From the NCBI GenBank assembly GCA_014084085.1, contig NPFB01000151.1, positions 1 to 27,169 of the forward strand: 27,169 nucleotides of DNA, written 5' to 3'. The number at the start of each line of letters is the position of its first letter. Position 1 is the stretch's first letter. This document shows positions 18,373 to 27,169 of the stretch, piece by piece. The stretch is from Hondaea fermentalgiana (lineage: Eukaryota > Sar > Bigyra > Thraustochytrida > Thraustochytriidae). The notes under the pieces were generated by a model. That model made no database searches, had not been told where the DNA came from, and saw only the letters and a program-made list of their open reading frames with translations. The position numbers and the translations under genes are program-made.

Positions 18373-19515
18373 TCAAAAATGAACGCCCCTTTCCTCAACA
18401 CCTCTGACATCATTGCGATTTTGTTCATTTGCCCTTGCTCGGACTACGCTTGCCAACAGACCGGCCACGCCGGGAGGAAGACCTCTTTGTGCCCTTGCAT
18501 CATTTGCCGATCGACTTGCGCGCGTCCCTCGATTCCTGCTACTGTCATCGTGAACCTCGCTTGGGGGGCGACTTGGTTGCCGCAAGCGCTCGGGAATGTC
18601 AATACGCATCTCCATCAAATAATCGAGCTCGTTGTCATCTACAGAGGCGCCGGCTGGGACGCCAGCCTCCAAGTCTTCGGGCGCACTAGCATTCTCATCA
18701 TGCTGCGCAGTTTCATCTTGCGCAGGTTCTCGTCTTCGGCGTTGAACTTGCGCAGCAAAGCCCTCTTCGATACGCCGCTGAGCCACAACCTCGTCGGACA
18801 CGAGGGTCGGCGGGAACCCTCTGCCAGCCACAAAGGCAACGCAGCACCATTGCAGAGCACAAAAGCTAAGATACGGCGTGATCCAGTCGAGTGCGCCAAC
18901 GACAAAAAGCACGCCTGCGATCGTTCCTATTGCGTGCACCATGGTGACTGGACGCTGCGCCACAGCCGAGTAAAAAATGACCACTAGAGCCGACACGCAC
19001 GGGGCCGGGACCCGAATAAAACTCATGACCGTGATTTGAGAGGTCTCCTCGAGGTACGGCAAGACGAAGCGCGCCATGAGCAGCGCAAAGACAACTGCCG
19101 ACATTCCGTGCCACGACCACGTCTGGCTCGGGCGCACGCCGGGTCCGCGCGAAGAATCAAAATGCGCGTACCCGAGATGCAAAGCCGCAATGATGAGAAC
19201 AAAGTGGAAGACAAGGCGAGCGTAAGCGGCGGGGCCAATCCACTGCTCCACATCTCGCGAGTCCCAGACGAGAAGTACGGACACAATGAGATGGATTGGG
19301 TCTTTGTGCGCAAGAGGCGCCACCAGCACCCTCCAGAACTCGCGCCGCTGGACCACCTCCTTATAGCTGCACGCGACCATATCTACCGAGGCGCCGAGTA
19401 CGTTGAAGAATACCGTGATTGCTATCAAAACCGTCACCAGTGCCGCTGTCACTGGCGGCAGCGAAGGTTCTGCCCACCATGGTTCCCACGCCGCGTCGTC
19501 GGCGGCCTCAAGCAT
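18373..19515 (-). CDS. Rhomboid-family intramembrane serine protease-like protein
   Basis: 380 aa from ATG 19515 (MLEAADDAAW). The frame stays open upstream to 19926, but that extension is Arg-rich and unlike protein. Six to seven hydrophobic segments lie at about 21-40, 62-84, 96-116, 135-150, 163-180, 184-203 and 207-222. Rhomboid landmarks: HKDPIHLIVS (70-79) corresponds to the TM2 H...H...N box; WHGMSAVVFALL (135-146) holds the putative nucleophile Ser139 in a G-x-S context; and HAIGTIAG (194-201) supplies the putative His194. The layout, with a long cytosolic tail (225-380), resembles ER RHBDL4-type proteins, which cleave membrane substrates for degradation. Odd points are Ser79 where the oxyanion Asn is usual, and Ala140 instead of Gly in GxSG, so activity is uncertain. 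The tail is charged and Arg/Glu-rich with no domain I recognise. Confidence 0.85.
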   Translation of the reverse strand: MLEAADDAAWEPWWAEPSLPPVTAALVTVLIAITVFFNVLGASVDMVACSYKEVVQRREFWRVLVAPLAHKDPIHLIVSVLLVWDSRDVEQWIGPAAYARLVFHFVLIIAALHLGYAHFDSSRGPGVRPSQTWSWHGMSAVVFALLMARFVLPYLEETSQITVMSFIRVPAPCVSALVVIFYSAVAQRPVTMVHAIGTIAGVLFVVGALDWITPYLSFCALQWCCVAFVAGRGFPPTLVSDEVVAQRRIEEGFAAQVQRRRREPAQDETAQHDENASAPEDLEAGVPAGASVDDNELDYLMEMRIDIPERLRQPSRPPSEVHDDSSRNRGTRASRSANDARAQRGLPPGVAGLLASVVRARANEQNRNDVRGVEERGVHF

Positions 19516-20009
19516 CTTGTGCCGCCCTCTTTCTGCGCTTGCGCCTCGCGACTTGCGCGGCGACCTAGACAGCGGCGCGCAGCACCTGCGCGCGCTTGCA
19601 CGTCTCCGCCCCTTCGAAAAGCCCTTGCGCGCGCGCGCGCGCGACCGCCCGCACGCCGCGCGCGGGCCGCTCCTCCTCGCGTAGCTCTTCTGGTGTCGTA
19701 CTATACCAGACCATGCTATACCTATACCCTCGTTCGGCGGCCCAAGGCGTGATGAGGTGGTGGCAGGAGAACGATACGATGTTGCGTTGGGCGGAGGACC
19801 TTGCCCGTGGGCTTGACAGTGAGCCCTCGCAGAAGCCTCGATGATTTTGCGCGTGGTCAACTTGCTCAGACTTTTTTCGAAGGTCATCTGCGCAACTTGT
19901 GTGTCTGGCAAGCCAACGATGCGCATCGAAGACGAAGTCGGTGACGCATTCGTGACCGACGTGTGGACGGCTACCTATTATTCTGCATGGTAAACAGCCG
20001 GATAATGTG

Positions 20010-20548
20010 GATGGTAAACACGTGCCCGCCCAAAATTCTACAGGGTTTGGCTGTTGAGGCCATCGAAACCTTTAAAAAAAACATTCGGATCAGTCCTCGC
20101 CGTTTGTTAGGGTATGAACAGCCTCTTGAAATCTGTATTGCTCTGGAAAGTGTTTGCGCGCAAACGAGCAGCTATGTTTGCTTCTTGCCAATGGCAGTCA
20201 AGCTTGCACGCAGGGCTATCCTCTGCACACACCTCGTCCTTGCAACAACGACTGATCTCTGTGAGACTACGGCAAAAGCAGGAGGATCTGGATGGTATAC
20301 ACGTGCCCGCCCAAGAATTTACAGGGCTTGGCTGTTGGGGCCATCGAAACCTTTATAAAAATCATTCGGATCAGTCCTCGCCGTTTGTTAGGGTACGAAC
20401 AGCCTCTTGAAATCTGCATTGCTCTGGAAAGTGTTTGCGCGCAAACGAGCAGCTATGTTTGCTTCTTGCCAATGGCAGTCAAGCTTGCACGCAGGGCTAT
20501 CCTCTGCACACACCTCGTCCTTGCAAGAACGACTGATCTCTATGAGAC
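20010..20548 (+). repeat. Near-tandem duplication of a 258-bp segment
   Basis: Copy A is 20010-20267 and copy B is 20291-20548, at a constant offset of 281 bases. Aligned by eye they differ at about 12 of 258 positions with no indel, roughly 95% identity. The 23-base spacer is weakly similar to the 23 bases before copy A, so the unit may be 281 bp. Sequence after copy B (CCGGATAAGTCTG) resembles the start of another unit (CCGGATAATGTGG, 19998-20010). Each copy contains CACGTG near its left end and an open frame, but several differences change the amino acid, so coding is not favoured. Confidence 0.92.
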
Positions 20549-22160
20549 CCGGATAAGTCTGTGCTTTTTCAAAGAGTCGTTCCCAAGCCCAGCTTTGGCT
20601 CTTTGACAGACAAAGTTGAGTATGCTTTGGTGTGCAAGGTCCGATCTCGAGCAAGAAGCTCAATGTCAGTCAATACACTACATACCTTATTTCTGTGGCA
20701 CATCGCTGACAATGACAAGGTGATTGTTTTTCGCTCGTCAGTCTGACGCTGCAGCTTGCCATTGAATTAGAGCAAACCTTTGTCGACTTGCGTTGGTGAT
20801 CAAGCAATGTACGTGTGAAACCTTCTTCACTTTCAGCAACATAGACCTTTCAATCAATGTCCAGGACAGCGCATACTGGACCAAGTCCATCTTCAAGCTC
20901 AGTTAAAAATAGAGCAGTCTACACGTGGTCGAGTCGCTCTGACCGGGAAACCTTGGCTCGGAAAGACTCGAGCTTGCTCGCTCATTTCCAATCGATGACG
21001 TCAACGTTCGGCCATACGTTCAGCTCCGCTTTGCGTTGCACGAGATCGCTTTGTGCGATCTTCTGCAGACCGATCGAGATCCCGAACATTCCGACGAAGC
21101 GCATTGTGTCCCTGAGTCGTAGCGGTTGGTCGGCGGCGCGTCCTCAGGTTTCTGCCGACAACTTGTGTCGCAGCTCGCCGGTCCCGTGCAGCTGTCCGTC
21201 TCTTCAGTCGTTCCGCAGTGCCGAGCGCCTGTTGAGGTGCCCTCCCCCCGCACGCAAAGTAGCACGCAGCTGCTTTGCGTGCATGTAAGGACGCCTACCG
21301 CCCTGTCGTTAAACTCTGCGAACCCTCGCCTGCTGTACGAGGAGATCTCAAGGCGAGGGAAAGACCCCGGCTGGATTTCAATCGAACGCTGCGCGACGTC
21401 TACTAGTATACCCGGCTGCCAGCGGCCTGCCTGATCCGTCCATCATCCTAGACCGCGTGCAAGGCCGGCGTTCCAGCCCGGCTCGAACGAATTCCGCCTC
21501 GCCAGGCGATTGACTGCCGGCCGAGCGGTCGATGGGTTCGCCGGTTGGCTGGTCGTGCTTCGCGCGTTCGAGGTCCTCGGCGCCGTTGTCGTGCCTCTTG
21601 GTCTGCCTGCGTTGCTCAGAAGCGAGGTCATTATCTTCGTTCATGTCCTGCGTTGTGTTGTCTTTCGTCCGTGTCAAGAACGAGGTCAAGAAGGAGCGTT
21701 CATGCGGGGAGTGAAAACGGGGGTGGGACGACTTTTCACAAGCGCCAATCGAAGACCGAGCGCCCTTGCGTCGGAGCGGTTGCTGCGCAGTGGATTGTCA
21801 GGCCGTGCGCGGTACGCGGGGACGTGATGAGCGACGCGTCGCAAGCCCTGGCGGCCTCGCGTGCGTCTCGTCCTGCTGGTCCAAAGTATACTGGAGACCC
21901 GCCGGGGACGGTGTGATACTGTTTGCGTGCAAGGCCTTCAGGCCCTGGAGGCGATTCCTCGGAACTCGCCTGGCTTCCTGACGGCCGTCAGGAAGGCGGT
22001 CCTCGCCGCGACTCGCTTCGTGTGAGTGACCAAGAAGAGTCGAGCCTCCAGAAGTTGGGCGATGGGATATCAGCGAGGGCAGGTACTAACTACTACGCAG
22101 CTAAGTACGCGTGCACGCAGCCAGGTGGCCGATGGGGCTGCTGTGAACCCACGGGCCTTC

Positions 22161-22187
22161 GACTGGCTGGCTGGCTGGCTGGCTGGC
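22161..22187. repeat. GGCT tetranucleotide array
   Basis: Six tandem GGCT units. Confidence 0.9.
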
Positions 22188-22991
22188 GGACGACCCAACG
22201 AAAGAAACGAAAGACCCAACCTGGCTGTTTCTAACTGACCTGCATATCCCCGAGGAATTGTGATGCTTTCGAAGAACCGAAGCGCCAGCGAACACGCGAG
22301 CAAGCGCCTTGATCGATCGATCGACTTATCAATCAGTTGACCAGTCGACATGCAGCCGACAGTTTTGACGCAAGTGCCTGCCGATTTTGGCCAGCTGGTA
22401 CGCAGCACGGAAGCGTCCGCTGCCGCTGGCGTGGTGAGGCGTCAAAAAACTGACCGCTCGAGTGGCTCAAATCGTCCTGGCTTCAGTATCAGCCACACCT
22501 TCGGCATCACGAATCATCTCTGGCTGGCTCGGATCGTTACGACTGCGGTATTGGCATTGCCGCAGTGAGGGAAGGAAGAAAGGTGCAGCATCACCTTGAA
22601 ACGCGGTGTGCTATGTATCGTTTGCGCACGTTGGCAGAACTCGTGCTGGCTGCCAGCTAAGCGTCGAGGTGCAACAAAAAGGGAGGAGCGTCAAGTCGCC
22701 GTGCTTGATTGGACGAGCCCATCGATTGGTTGAAGACGCCCGTAACAGCGCGACTTCGGCCGCATCGAGGCGAGCCGAGACGAGACGCGTCGCGACGAGC
22801 TGCGAGCAGCCTTGGGGCTTCCGGACGCTTCTTGACGCGGAAAGGTGGGTGCGACGGCGGGTGACACGAGCAACCAAGGCTTTCGGCTGTCGCATCGCAT
22901 CGCAATGCATCGCAATGCTTCACAGTTGTCCGACGGCCGTGCCCGTAGAGCGAGACGTAGAGCCTCGGAAGGCCGGAGAGTTCGGCTGGTG

Positions 22992-23081
22992 TGGCTGGCT
23001 GGCTGGCTGGCTGGCTGCGCAGCTGGCTGGCTGCGCAGCTGGCTGGCTGCGCAGCTGGCTGACTGGCTGACTGGCTGGCTG
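22992..23081. repeat. GGCT array with embedded 16-bp minisatellite
   Basis: It starts as pure GGCT (about six units), then becomes three copies of the 16-mer CTGGCTGGCTGCGCAG, with GCGCAG at 23017, 23033 and 23049. It ends in GGCTGACT variants. The exact 16-base period indicates that a higher-order unit grew inside the tetranucleotide array. Confidence 0.92.
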
Positions 23082-24278
23082 AATCGACGCGGTGCGAATT
23101 GCCCGAGCCCAAGCCCCTGCTGGATGCCGTTGTTTCGCTCGGCGAAACGAAGTGCAGGAAGGGAGAAAACTCGTCGTCGAGATGCCGAACGTTGACTCGG
23201 ATTCCTCGCGGATCGCGTCACGCGACTGCGACTAGCCAGGCGACTCGCATTGCTGGGGACGGCCAGCACGGGACGCCTCGCAAAGTTTTGATCCGCCAGG
23301 CGTTCGCTACGCGGGCTACTTACTCTTCAGACGATCGTTTTCCATGGCCGCAAGCCTTTGTTGGGCTTCTCTACTCGCTTCCCTCGGCCGAAACTGGCGG
23401 GCGATGTGAGTGTCACAGCGACCGTGCATCCACCGCAGCTGCGGTAGGTCAAGAAGGCTCGCGAAAGTTACGCTGTGGCCCCACGTGAGGGGGAACTCAC
23501 AGTTAAAGGAGAAGCGGGCTGAGGGGGACGCTTCGTCCGAGGAGTTGAGTCCGAGTGACCCAGGGCGTCCGTCTTTCACGTCACGACGTGTCTCATCACG
23601 CGGCACGTCTTCCTTTCCTTTCATGCTTTCTTTCCTGCGCCGCGCCTCACCGAGGCCGCTTGATGCTCGCGCGCGGCCGCGTGCTCGAGCCCGGATGCGG
23701 ATCGACAGATACAGACAGCTCTCGCGGCAGGGGAGCGAGCGGTCGGGTTGGTCCAACACACGCGCGCGGGGCCGCCTCGAGGATCGGTCAAAGGCCAGCT
23801 GTTCGACGCCAAGCTGCTGGCTTGTTTTCCCTCCAAGCCCGTATTTTCTTTCTTTGTCCGTCGCGAACGCCCCTGGCCCTCGCGCGCGCACGAACAAGCG
23901 CGGGGACCCCACCGCCGCCCTCTCTCCAACCCTCCCTCCCGCCCTCCCTCGTCGACCCGCGGGCCGCCACTGCCGCCACCTCTGTCTGCAGGCGGCGTTG
24001 GGGGATGGATGGACGGGATGCGATGCAATGAACGCGCGGAAGACGCGGAGGCGAGGAGGAATGCCAAGACCGACAGCGACCCGTTGCCTCGATCCTTCCA
24101 TCCACCCGAGTCCGTCGATCGACCCCTGACATCCGCCGCGCCGCCAGACGATGGCGAAGGACCGATCGACGGATCGATTCATCGTACGGTACGAAGCAGC
24201 AACGCGCGCACGAAACGAAGGAAGCGAGGAAGGGAAGATCTCCAGGATGGTGGTGCGACCGACCGCGCCAGCTCGCTC

Positions 24279-24306
24279 GCCTGCCTGCCTGCCTGCCTGC
24301 CTGCCC
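24279..24306. repeat. GCCT tetranucleotide array
   Basis: Six to seven GCCT units. Confidence 0.9.
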
Positions 24307-24638
24307 ATGATGATCGCGCCAGATCTATCTATCTTGCACAGCGAGGCAGGATCGAGACCGTGGCCGGGACGCATCGCGGCCAGGAAGAGCAGAGGAAGGC
24401 TCCGGCGCCGTGATCAATGCGATGCGCGCCCCTCTAACGGGGCAGGCTCGCACGGTACGGTGCTCGTGCATGCGGCCGCGGCGCCCTACCTTGGCAGCAG
24501 CTGGCTGCTGCAGCAGCGCAGCTGTAGCTACACTGTGCACGCACGGCGGCACACAGCACGGCGCTGCATCGCGTCGCGCAGCACGGCCGAGCGCGAAAGA
24601 CCCGCCCTCTTGAACTTGAACCAACTCGTCCCACCTTG

Positions 24639-24661
24639 CGACGCGACGCGACGCGACGCGA
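24639..24661. repeat. CGACG pentanucleotide array
   Basis: Four to five units, the same pentamer as at 4154-4184. Confidence 0.9.
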
Positions 24662-24691
24662 CCGAACCCTCCGCAACCGACGCGACGCGGC

Positions 24692-24725
24692 CGGCAAGGC
24701 AAGGCAAGGCGAGGCAAGGCGAGGA
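24692..24725. repeat. GGCAA/GGCGA pentanucleotide array
   Basis: Six to seven pentamers alternating GGCAA and GGCGA. Confidence 0.88.
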
Positions 24726-24860
24726 AGTGGAAAGAGGGAAGCGGCGGAAGCCCGGCGATGTGGATCTTGAGAAGGCGCGCCGCACCGGCCATGACGACGG
24801 GAAAGGCCGCCATGCCTCCTCGCCCTGCCATTCCATGTCGAGCCGAGTCAAGCGGTGCGG

Positions 24861-24896
24861 GCGAGGCGAGGCGAGACGAGACGAGACGAGATGAGA
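24861..24896. repeat. GCGAG to ACGAG pentanucleotide array
   Basis: Seven pentamers that change from GCGAG to ACGAG along the array, which looks like replication-slippage expansion of a point variant. Confidence 0.88.
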
Positions 24897-25245
24897 ATAG
24901 ACCTCGCGTTCGAAGCCCTGGCCGCCGCGGCACGATCGATCGATCGTGGATCGACGCGTGCAGTCGCACCTTCCCGACTGTGAGCCGCGGGTGCCGTCTG
25001 CGCCGCGCGGCTTCGAGTATTTTCAGTTGGCCGGCAGCGGCAGCGGCACGCGAGCGGCGGCGGTGAAAGACGCGCGAGCAGTCCAGAGCGGCTGGGGAAA
25101 GATAGAGGGGATAGGGCGCCGCACTCGTTCCGTGGCACCCGTGCGGTCGGTTGGCTGTGGCAGTGGCGCGCGACAACGACCCGGCTCCCGCGGCGCCGCC
25201 CCTGTCGCGGCCTCTGCGCGTGCACACGCGAAGCGGCGGCCGGAC

Positions 25246-25277
25246 GGAGGCGGAGGCGGAGGCGGAGGCGGAGGAGG
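25246..25277. repeat. GGAGGC hexanucleotide array
   Basis: Five tandem GGAGGC units, a purine-rich GC block that reads as poly-Gly in one frame. Confidence 0.88.
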
Positions 25278-25332
25278 ACTGCCGCTGGAAGGGGCCAGGG
25301 AAGGTCCTCCACCGCGGAAAGGGGCCAGGGAA

Positions 25333-25361
25333 CGCGAGGCGAGGCGAGGCGAGGCGAGGCG
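25333..25361. repeat. GCGAG pentanucleotide array
   Basis: Five to six GCGAG units. The reverse complement CTCGC forms an array at 26201-26225, giving two inverted copies about 850 bases apart. Confidence 0.9.
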
Positions 25362-26142
25362 CAGCGAAGGCGACGGGCGCGGCGGCTTCACAAGGCGGGC
25401 GGAGGTGTCGGAGCGGGCGAGGGGTATCCGCCCCGATCGGTCGGAGAGGTCTTTCCCAAAGAAGCGCGTCCCACCCGGCGGAGCCCCAAGCCCCCGCAGC
25501 GCATGAGTGTGGGGAGGAAGGTCGAAGGAAGGGTCGCGCGAGGCGAGCAGGAGAGGAAGAAGAAAGACGCCAGGGAAGAACAGGCAGAAAGAAGGAAAGA
25601 AAGAAAAAGGCCGCCTCGGACATAAAGAAGGCGAGAGGCGCCATTGCTCGCGAGGACCGCCTCGATTCCGCACGAGTTGCCGGGCTTAGTTGGGTCGGCC
25701 GGCTGGCTGGCAGCCGCGAGGAGGCGGAGGCGCAAGCTGGAGCAAGCAAGCCCCAAAGCAAGCGGCTTCTTCGATTCGGCTTGAGACTCGGTTTGACGTG
25801 GCTTGGCTTGGCTCGAGAGCGCCGCGAGCCAACACACGGATCACGCCGCGCGTCGCTCTTGCGCGCGTTTGCTCGGCTTCGACCAGCGCCCGGCGAGGCG
25901 CAGCACGCAAGACGCAGCCAGCCACCAGCCAGCCAGGTCGATGGTGATCACGATGCTGGCAGTGAGTGCCTGGCACACGTCGAGGCAGGCACGCAGTTCG
26001 AGCGAGCGCCGTAAAGATCAGATCAGCCAGCCTCCAGGGCCTTGCTTCCACGCTGGTAGAGAAAAAAGAGCCTATCATGCGGCGGGTGCGGCAGGGATGG
26101 ATGCACCGCATGCGCATGCGCGCTTCCATGCTGTGGCCGCTG

Positions 26143-26156
26143 TATAATAAATAAAA
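26143..26156 (+). promoter_or_regulatory. Isolated TATAATAAATAAAA element (TATA-like or poly(A)-signal-like)
   Basis: A 14-base AT-only island in very GC-rich surroundings, containing two overlapping AATAAA hexamers (26146 and 26150) and a TATAATAA. It could be a poly(A) signal for an unseen + strand transcript or a TATA-like element. No gene on either side lets me choose. Confidence 0.25.
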
Positions 26157-26200
26157 CACACTACGCTTTGCCGTCTTCCTTCCTCCCTCTTTCCCCTTCC

Positions 26201-26225
26201 CTCGCCTCGCCTCGCCTCGCCTCGT
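26201..26225. repeat. CTCGC pentanucleotide array
   Basis: Five CTCGC units directly followed by the GTCGA array. It is the reverse complement of the 25333 array. Confidence 0.9.
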
Positions 26226-26241
26226 CTCCTTTCTTGCTCCT

Positions 26242-26294
26242 TCGAGTTGAGTCGAGTCGAGTCGAGTCGAGTCGAGTCGAGTCGAGTCGAGTCG
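26242..26294. repeat. GAGTC pentanucleotide array
   Basis: About nine nearly perfect GTCGA (GAGTC) units, the longest pentamer array in the right half. A degenerate version with GAGTCGGGTCGC variants is at about 2480-2527. Confidence 0.93.
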
Positions 26295-26430
26295 CTTCCT
26301 GCATCCTCCACGTCACGATGTGCGCGACGCGACATCAGGCACGCGATGGCGCGAAAGACCGTGTTGGAAGGAACGAACGCCGGTCCTTCCCGCCTCTTTC
26401 CCGCCCCTTTCCTCGCGGCCAGCCAACTGG

Positions 26431-26460
26431 CCTCCCTCCCTCCCTCCCTCCCTCCCTTCC
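26431..26460. repeat. CTCC tetranucleotide array
   Basis: Seven CTCC units, the complement of the 558-586 array. Confidence 0.9.
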
Positions 26461-26687
26461 TCCTCCTTCTGCGCCGCGATCATGAGGGCGGTGCCATGCC
26501 ATGCCGCGCCGTGCCATGCTGCGCCGTCCAGCCATCTGCCTGGGCGGGCGGCTCGCCGGTCAAATGACCTCCCGGGGCGGGCGGCGCCGGGCCCTCCCGA
26601 TTCCCGAACCAGGGCCGGCTGGACCGGGACGCGGGCGAGCGAGCAATGGCCGGCAGGCAGGCCGGCGTCTGGAAACGTTCTCGCGCG

Positions 26688-26749
26688 CAGCAACAGCAAC
26701 AGCTGGCAGCAGCAGCAGCAGCAACAGCAACTGCGGCAGCGACAACAGT
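26688..26749 (+). repeat. Interrupted CAG/CAA array
   Basis: A mixed CAG/CAA/CTG-GCAG stretch of about 60 bases with a five-unit CAG core, again with CAG on the + strand. It is not in a credible gene. Confidence 0.85.
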
Positions 26750-26889
26750 AAAGCGTCGCAGCGCATCACAAGTGCTTGCTCGCTTTCCTTTCCGCCGCGT
26801 CTTTCGCGTCTTTCGCCCGAGCCTCCGCTCCCTCGCGCTTCTTTCAGCAGCGTCACTGATCCCCGGAAGGAATTTTATACTTATTAGAA

Positions 26890-26950
26890 AGCCAGGCAAG
26901 CAAGCCCAGCCAAACCAAGCCCAGCCAGGCCAAGCCAGGCCGAACCCAGG
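26890..26950. repeat. Degenerate CCAGC/CCAAG pentamer array
   Basis: About ten pentamers mixing CCAAG, CCAGC and CCAGG, the complement-type relative of the GGCTT array at 2742. Confidence 0.8.
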
Positions 26951-27073
26951 CCGGCCACTCCCACGCGCTCGCCTCGCTCTTACGCGCTCGCCTCCCACCA
27001 TAGTTCAGGCGCGCCTTGGTTAGGTTGGGACCGTGCGCATCGATCGGTCTTTCGCGCGCTCGCCAGCGGCCAG

Positions 27074-27079
27074 TATATA
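27074..27079. promoter_or_regulatory. Possible TATA element near the right edge
   Basis: TATATA within GGCCAGTATATACCTGTAAG, in GC-rich surroundings, 90 bases from the window end. It could serve a gene to the right, but nothing else supports it. Confidence 0.15.
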
Positions 27080-27150
27080 CCTGTAAGAAGTGCGTGCGAC
27101 TGTGAGACAGACACGCTGACTGCAGAGAGAAAGTAGAGCCATCCATTAGT

Positions 27151-27169
27151 CGCTCCCTCCCTCCCTCCC
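27151..27169. repeat. CTCC array at right window edge
   Basis: At least four CTCC units running off the edge. Confidence 0.9.

Larger units (their letters stand above)
19516..27169. other. 7.6-kb gene-poor, repeat-rich region upstream of the rhomboid gene
   Basis: I can support no gene here. 19516-19700 is the GC-rich upstream of the rhomboid and includes a CGCGCGCG run at about 19628-19644. 20010-20548 carries a duplicated segment. 20550-21100 has more even composition but no recognised protein. From about 21400 to the end, GC-rich sequence with many tetra- and pentanucleotide arrays produces long open frames on both strands, the longest on the minus strand at 24325-25761. Their translations are low-complexity Arg/Ser/Ala/Pro without domains. 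A gene whose promoter lies near the right edge cannot be excluded. Confidence 0.55.

Noticed and set aside
19516..19926. Upstream in-frame extension of the rhomboid gene to ATG 19926
   Set aside because: It adds 137 residues of Arg/Ser/Ala-rich low-complexity sequence ending just before MLEAADDAAW. Rhomboids of this type normally start close to the first membrane segment.
20010..20606. Open frames of about 85-130 codons inside the duplicated 258-bp unit
   Set aside because: About half of the differences between the copies change the amino acid, including radical ones such as Lys to Ile and Glu to Gly, so there is no sign of selection on a protein.
24325..25761. Long minus-strand open frame of 478 codons
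   Set aside because: The translation is Arg/Ser/Ala/Pro-rich low-complexity sequence crossing five or more microsatellites, with no domain. Overlapping open frames of similar quality exist on the + strand, as expected in GC-rich, stop-poor DNA.

Overview
The window looks like nuclear DNA of a unicellular eukaryote. It carries a mitochondrial outer-membrane Omp85 (Sam50-type) protein, a class I-like phosphoinositide 3-kinase, a rhomboid-family membrane protein and a SYLF-domain protein. All five recognisable genes are single uninterrupted reading frames with no visible introns. They are separated by long GC-rich spacers full of short tandem repeats. Compact intronless genes, a cyclic-nucleotide-linked lipid kinase and polyQ/polyN tracts would fit a heterotrophic stramenopile such as a thraustochytrid, but that placement is a guess from style, not a demonstrated identity.

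Layout. 1-4803 is a spacer dominated by microsatellites and polypurine/polypyrimidine tracts. 4804-6408 (+) encodes a polyQ/polyN-containing probable nuclear protein with a C-terminal half I do not recognise. 6409-7064 is a short convergent 3' region. 7065-11210 (-) encodes the most unusual gene, a 1381-aa PI3-kinase with WW-like repeats, a cyclic-nucleotide-binding (CNB) domain and a GAF domain ahead of the C2, helical and kinase domains. 12370-13503 (-) encodes a SYLF-type lipid-binding protein with a proline-rich tail. 13504-16441 is a divergent spacer. 16442-17890 (+) encodes the Sam50/Omp85 barrel protein. 18373-19515 (-) encodes a rhomboid-like protein. 19516-27169 has no convincing gene; it holds a 258-bp near-tandem duplication (about 95% identical copies) and many pentanucleotide and GGCT-type arrays.

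How the genes may work together. The kinase appears able to sense cyclic nucleotides: it has a CNB phosphate-binding cassette with a cGMP-type Arg-Thr and a GAF domain with the NKXnF signature of cyclic-nucleotide phosphodiesterases. It has class I-type basic residues in its activation loop, but I see neither a Ras-binding nor an adaptor-binding domain. This suggests a one-protein route from cyclic nucleotide to 3-phosphoinositide. The neighbouring SYLF gene belongs to a family in which some members bind phosphoinositides, so it is a conceivable effector, although adjacency is weak evidence in eukaryotes. Sam50 (mitochondrial barrel insertion) and the rhomboid (probably ER or Golgi) are unrelated housekeeping membrane proteins.
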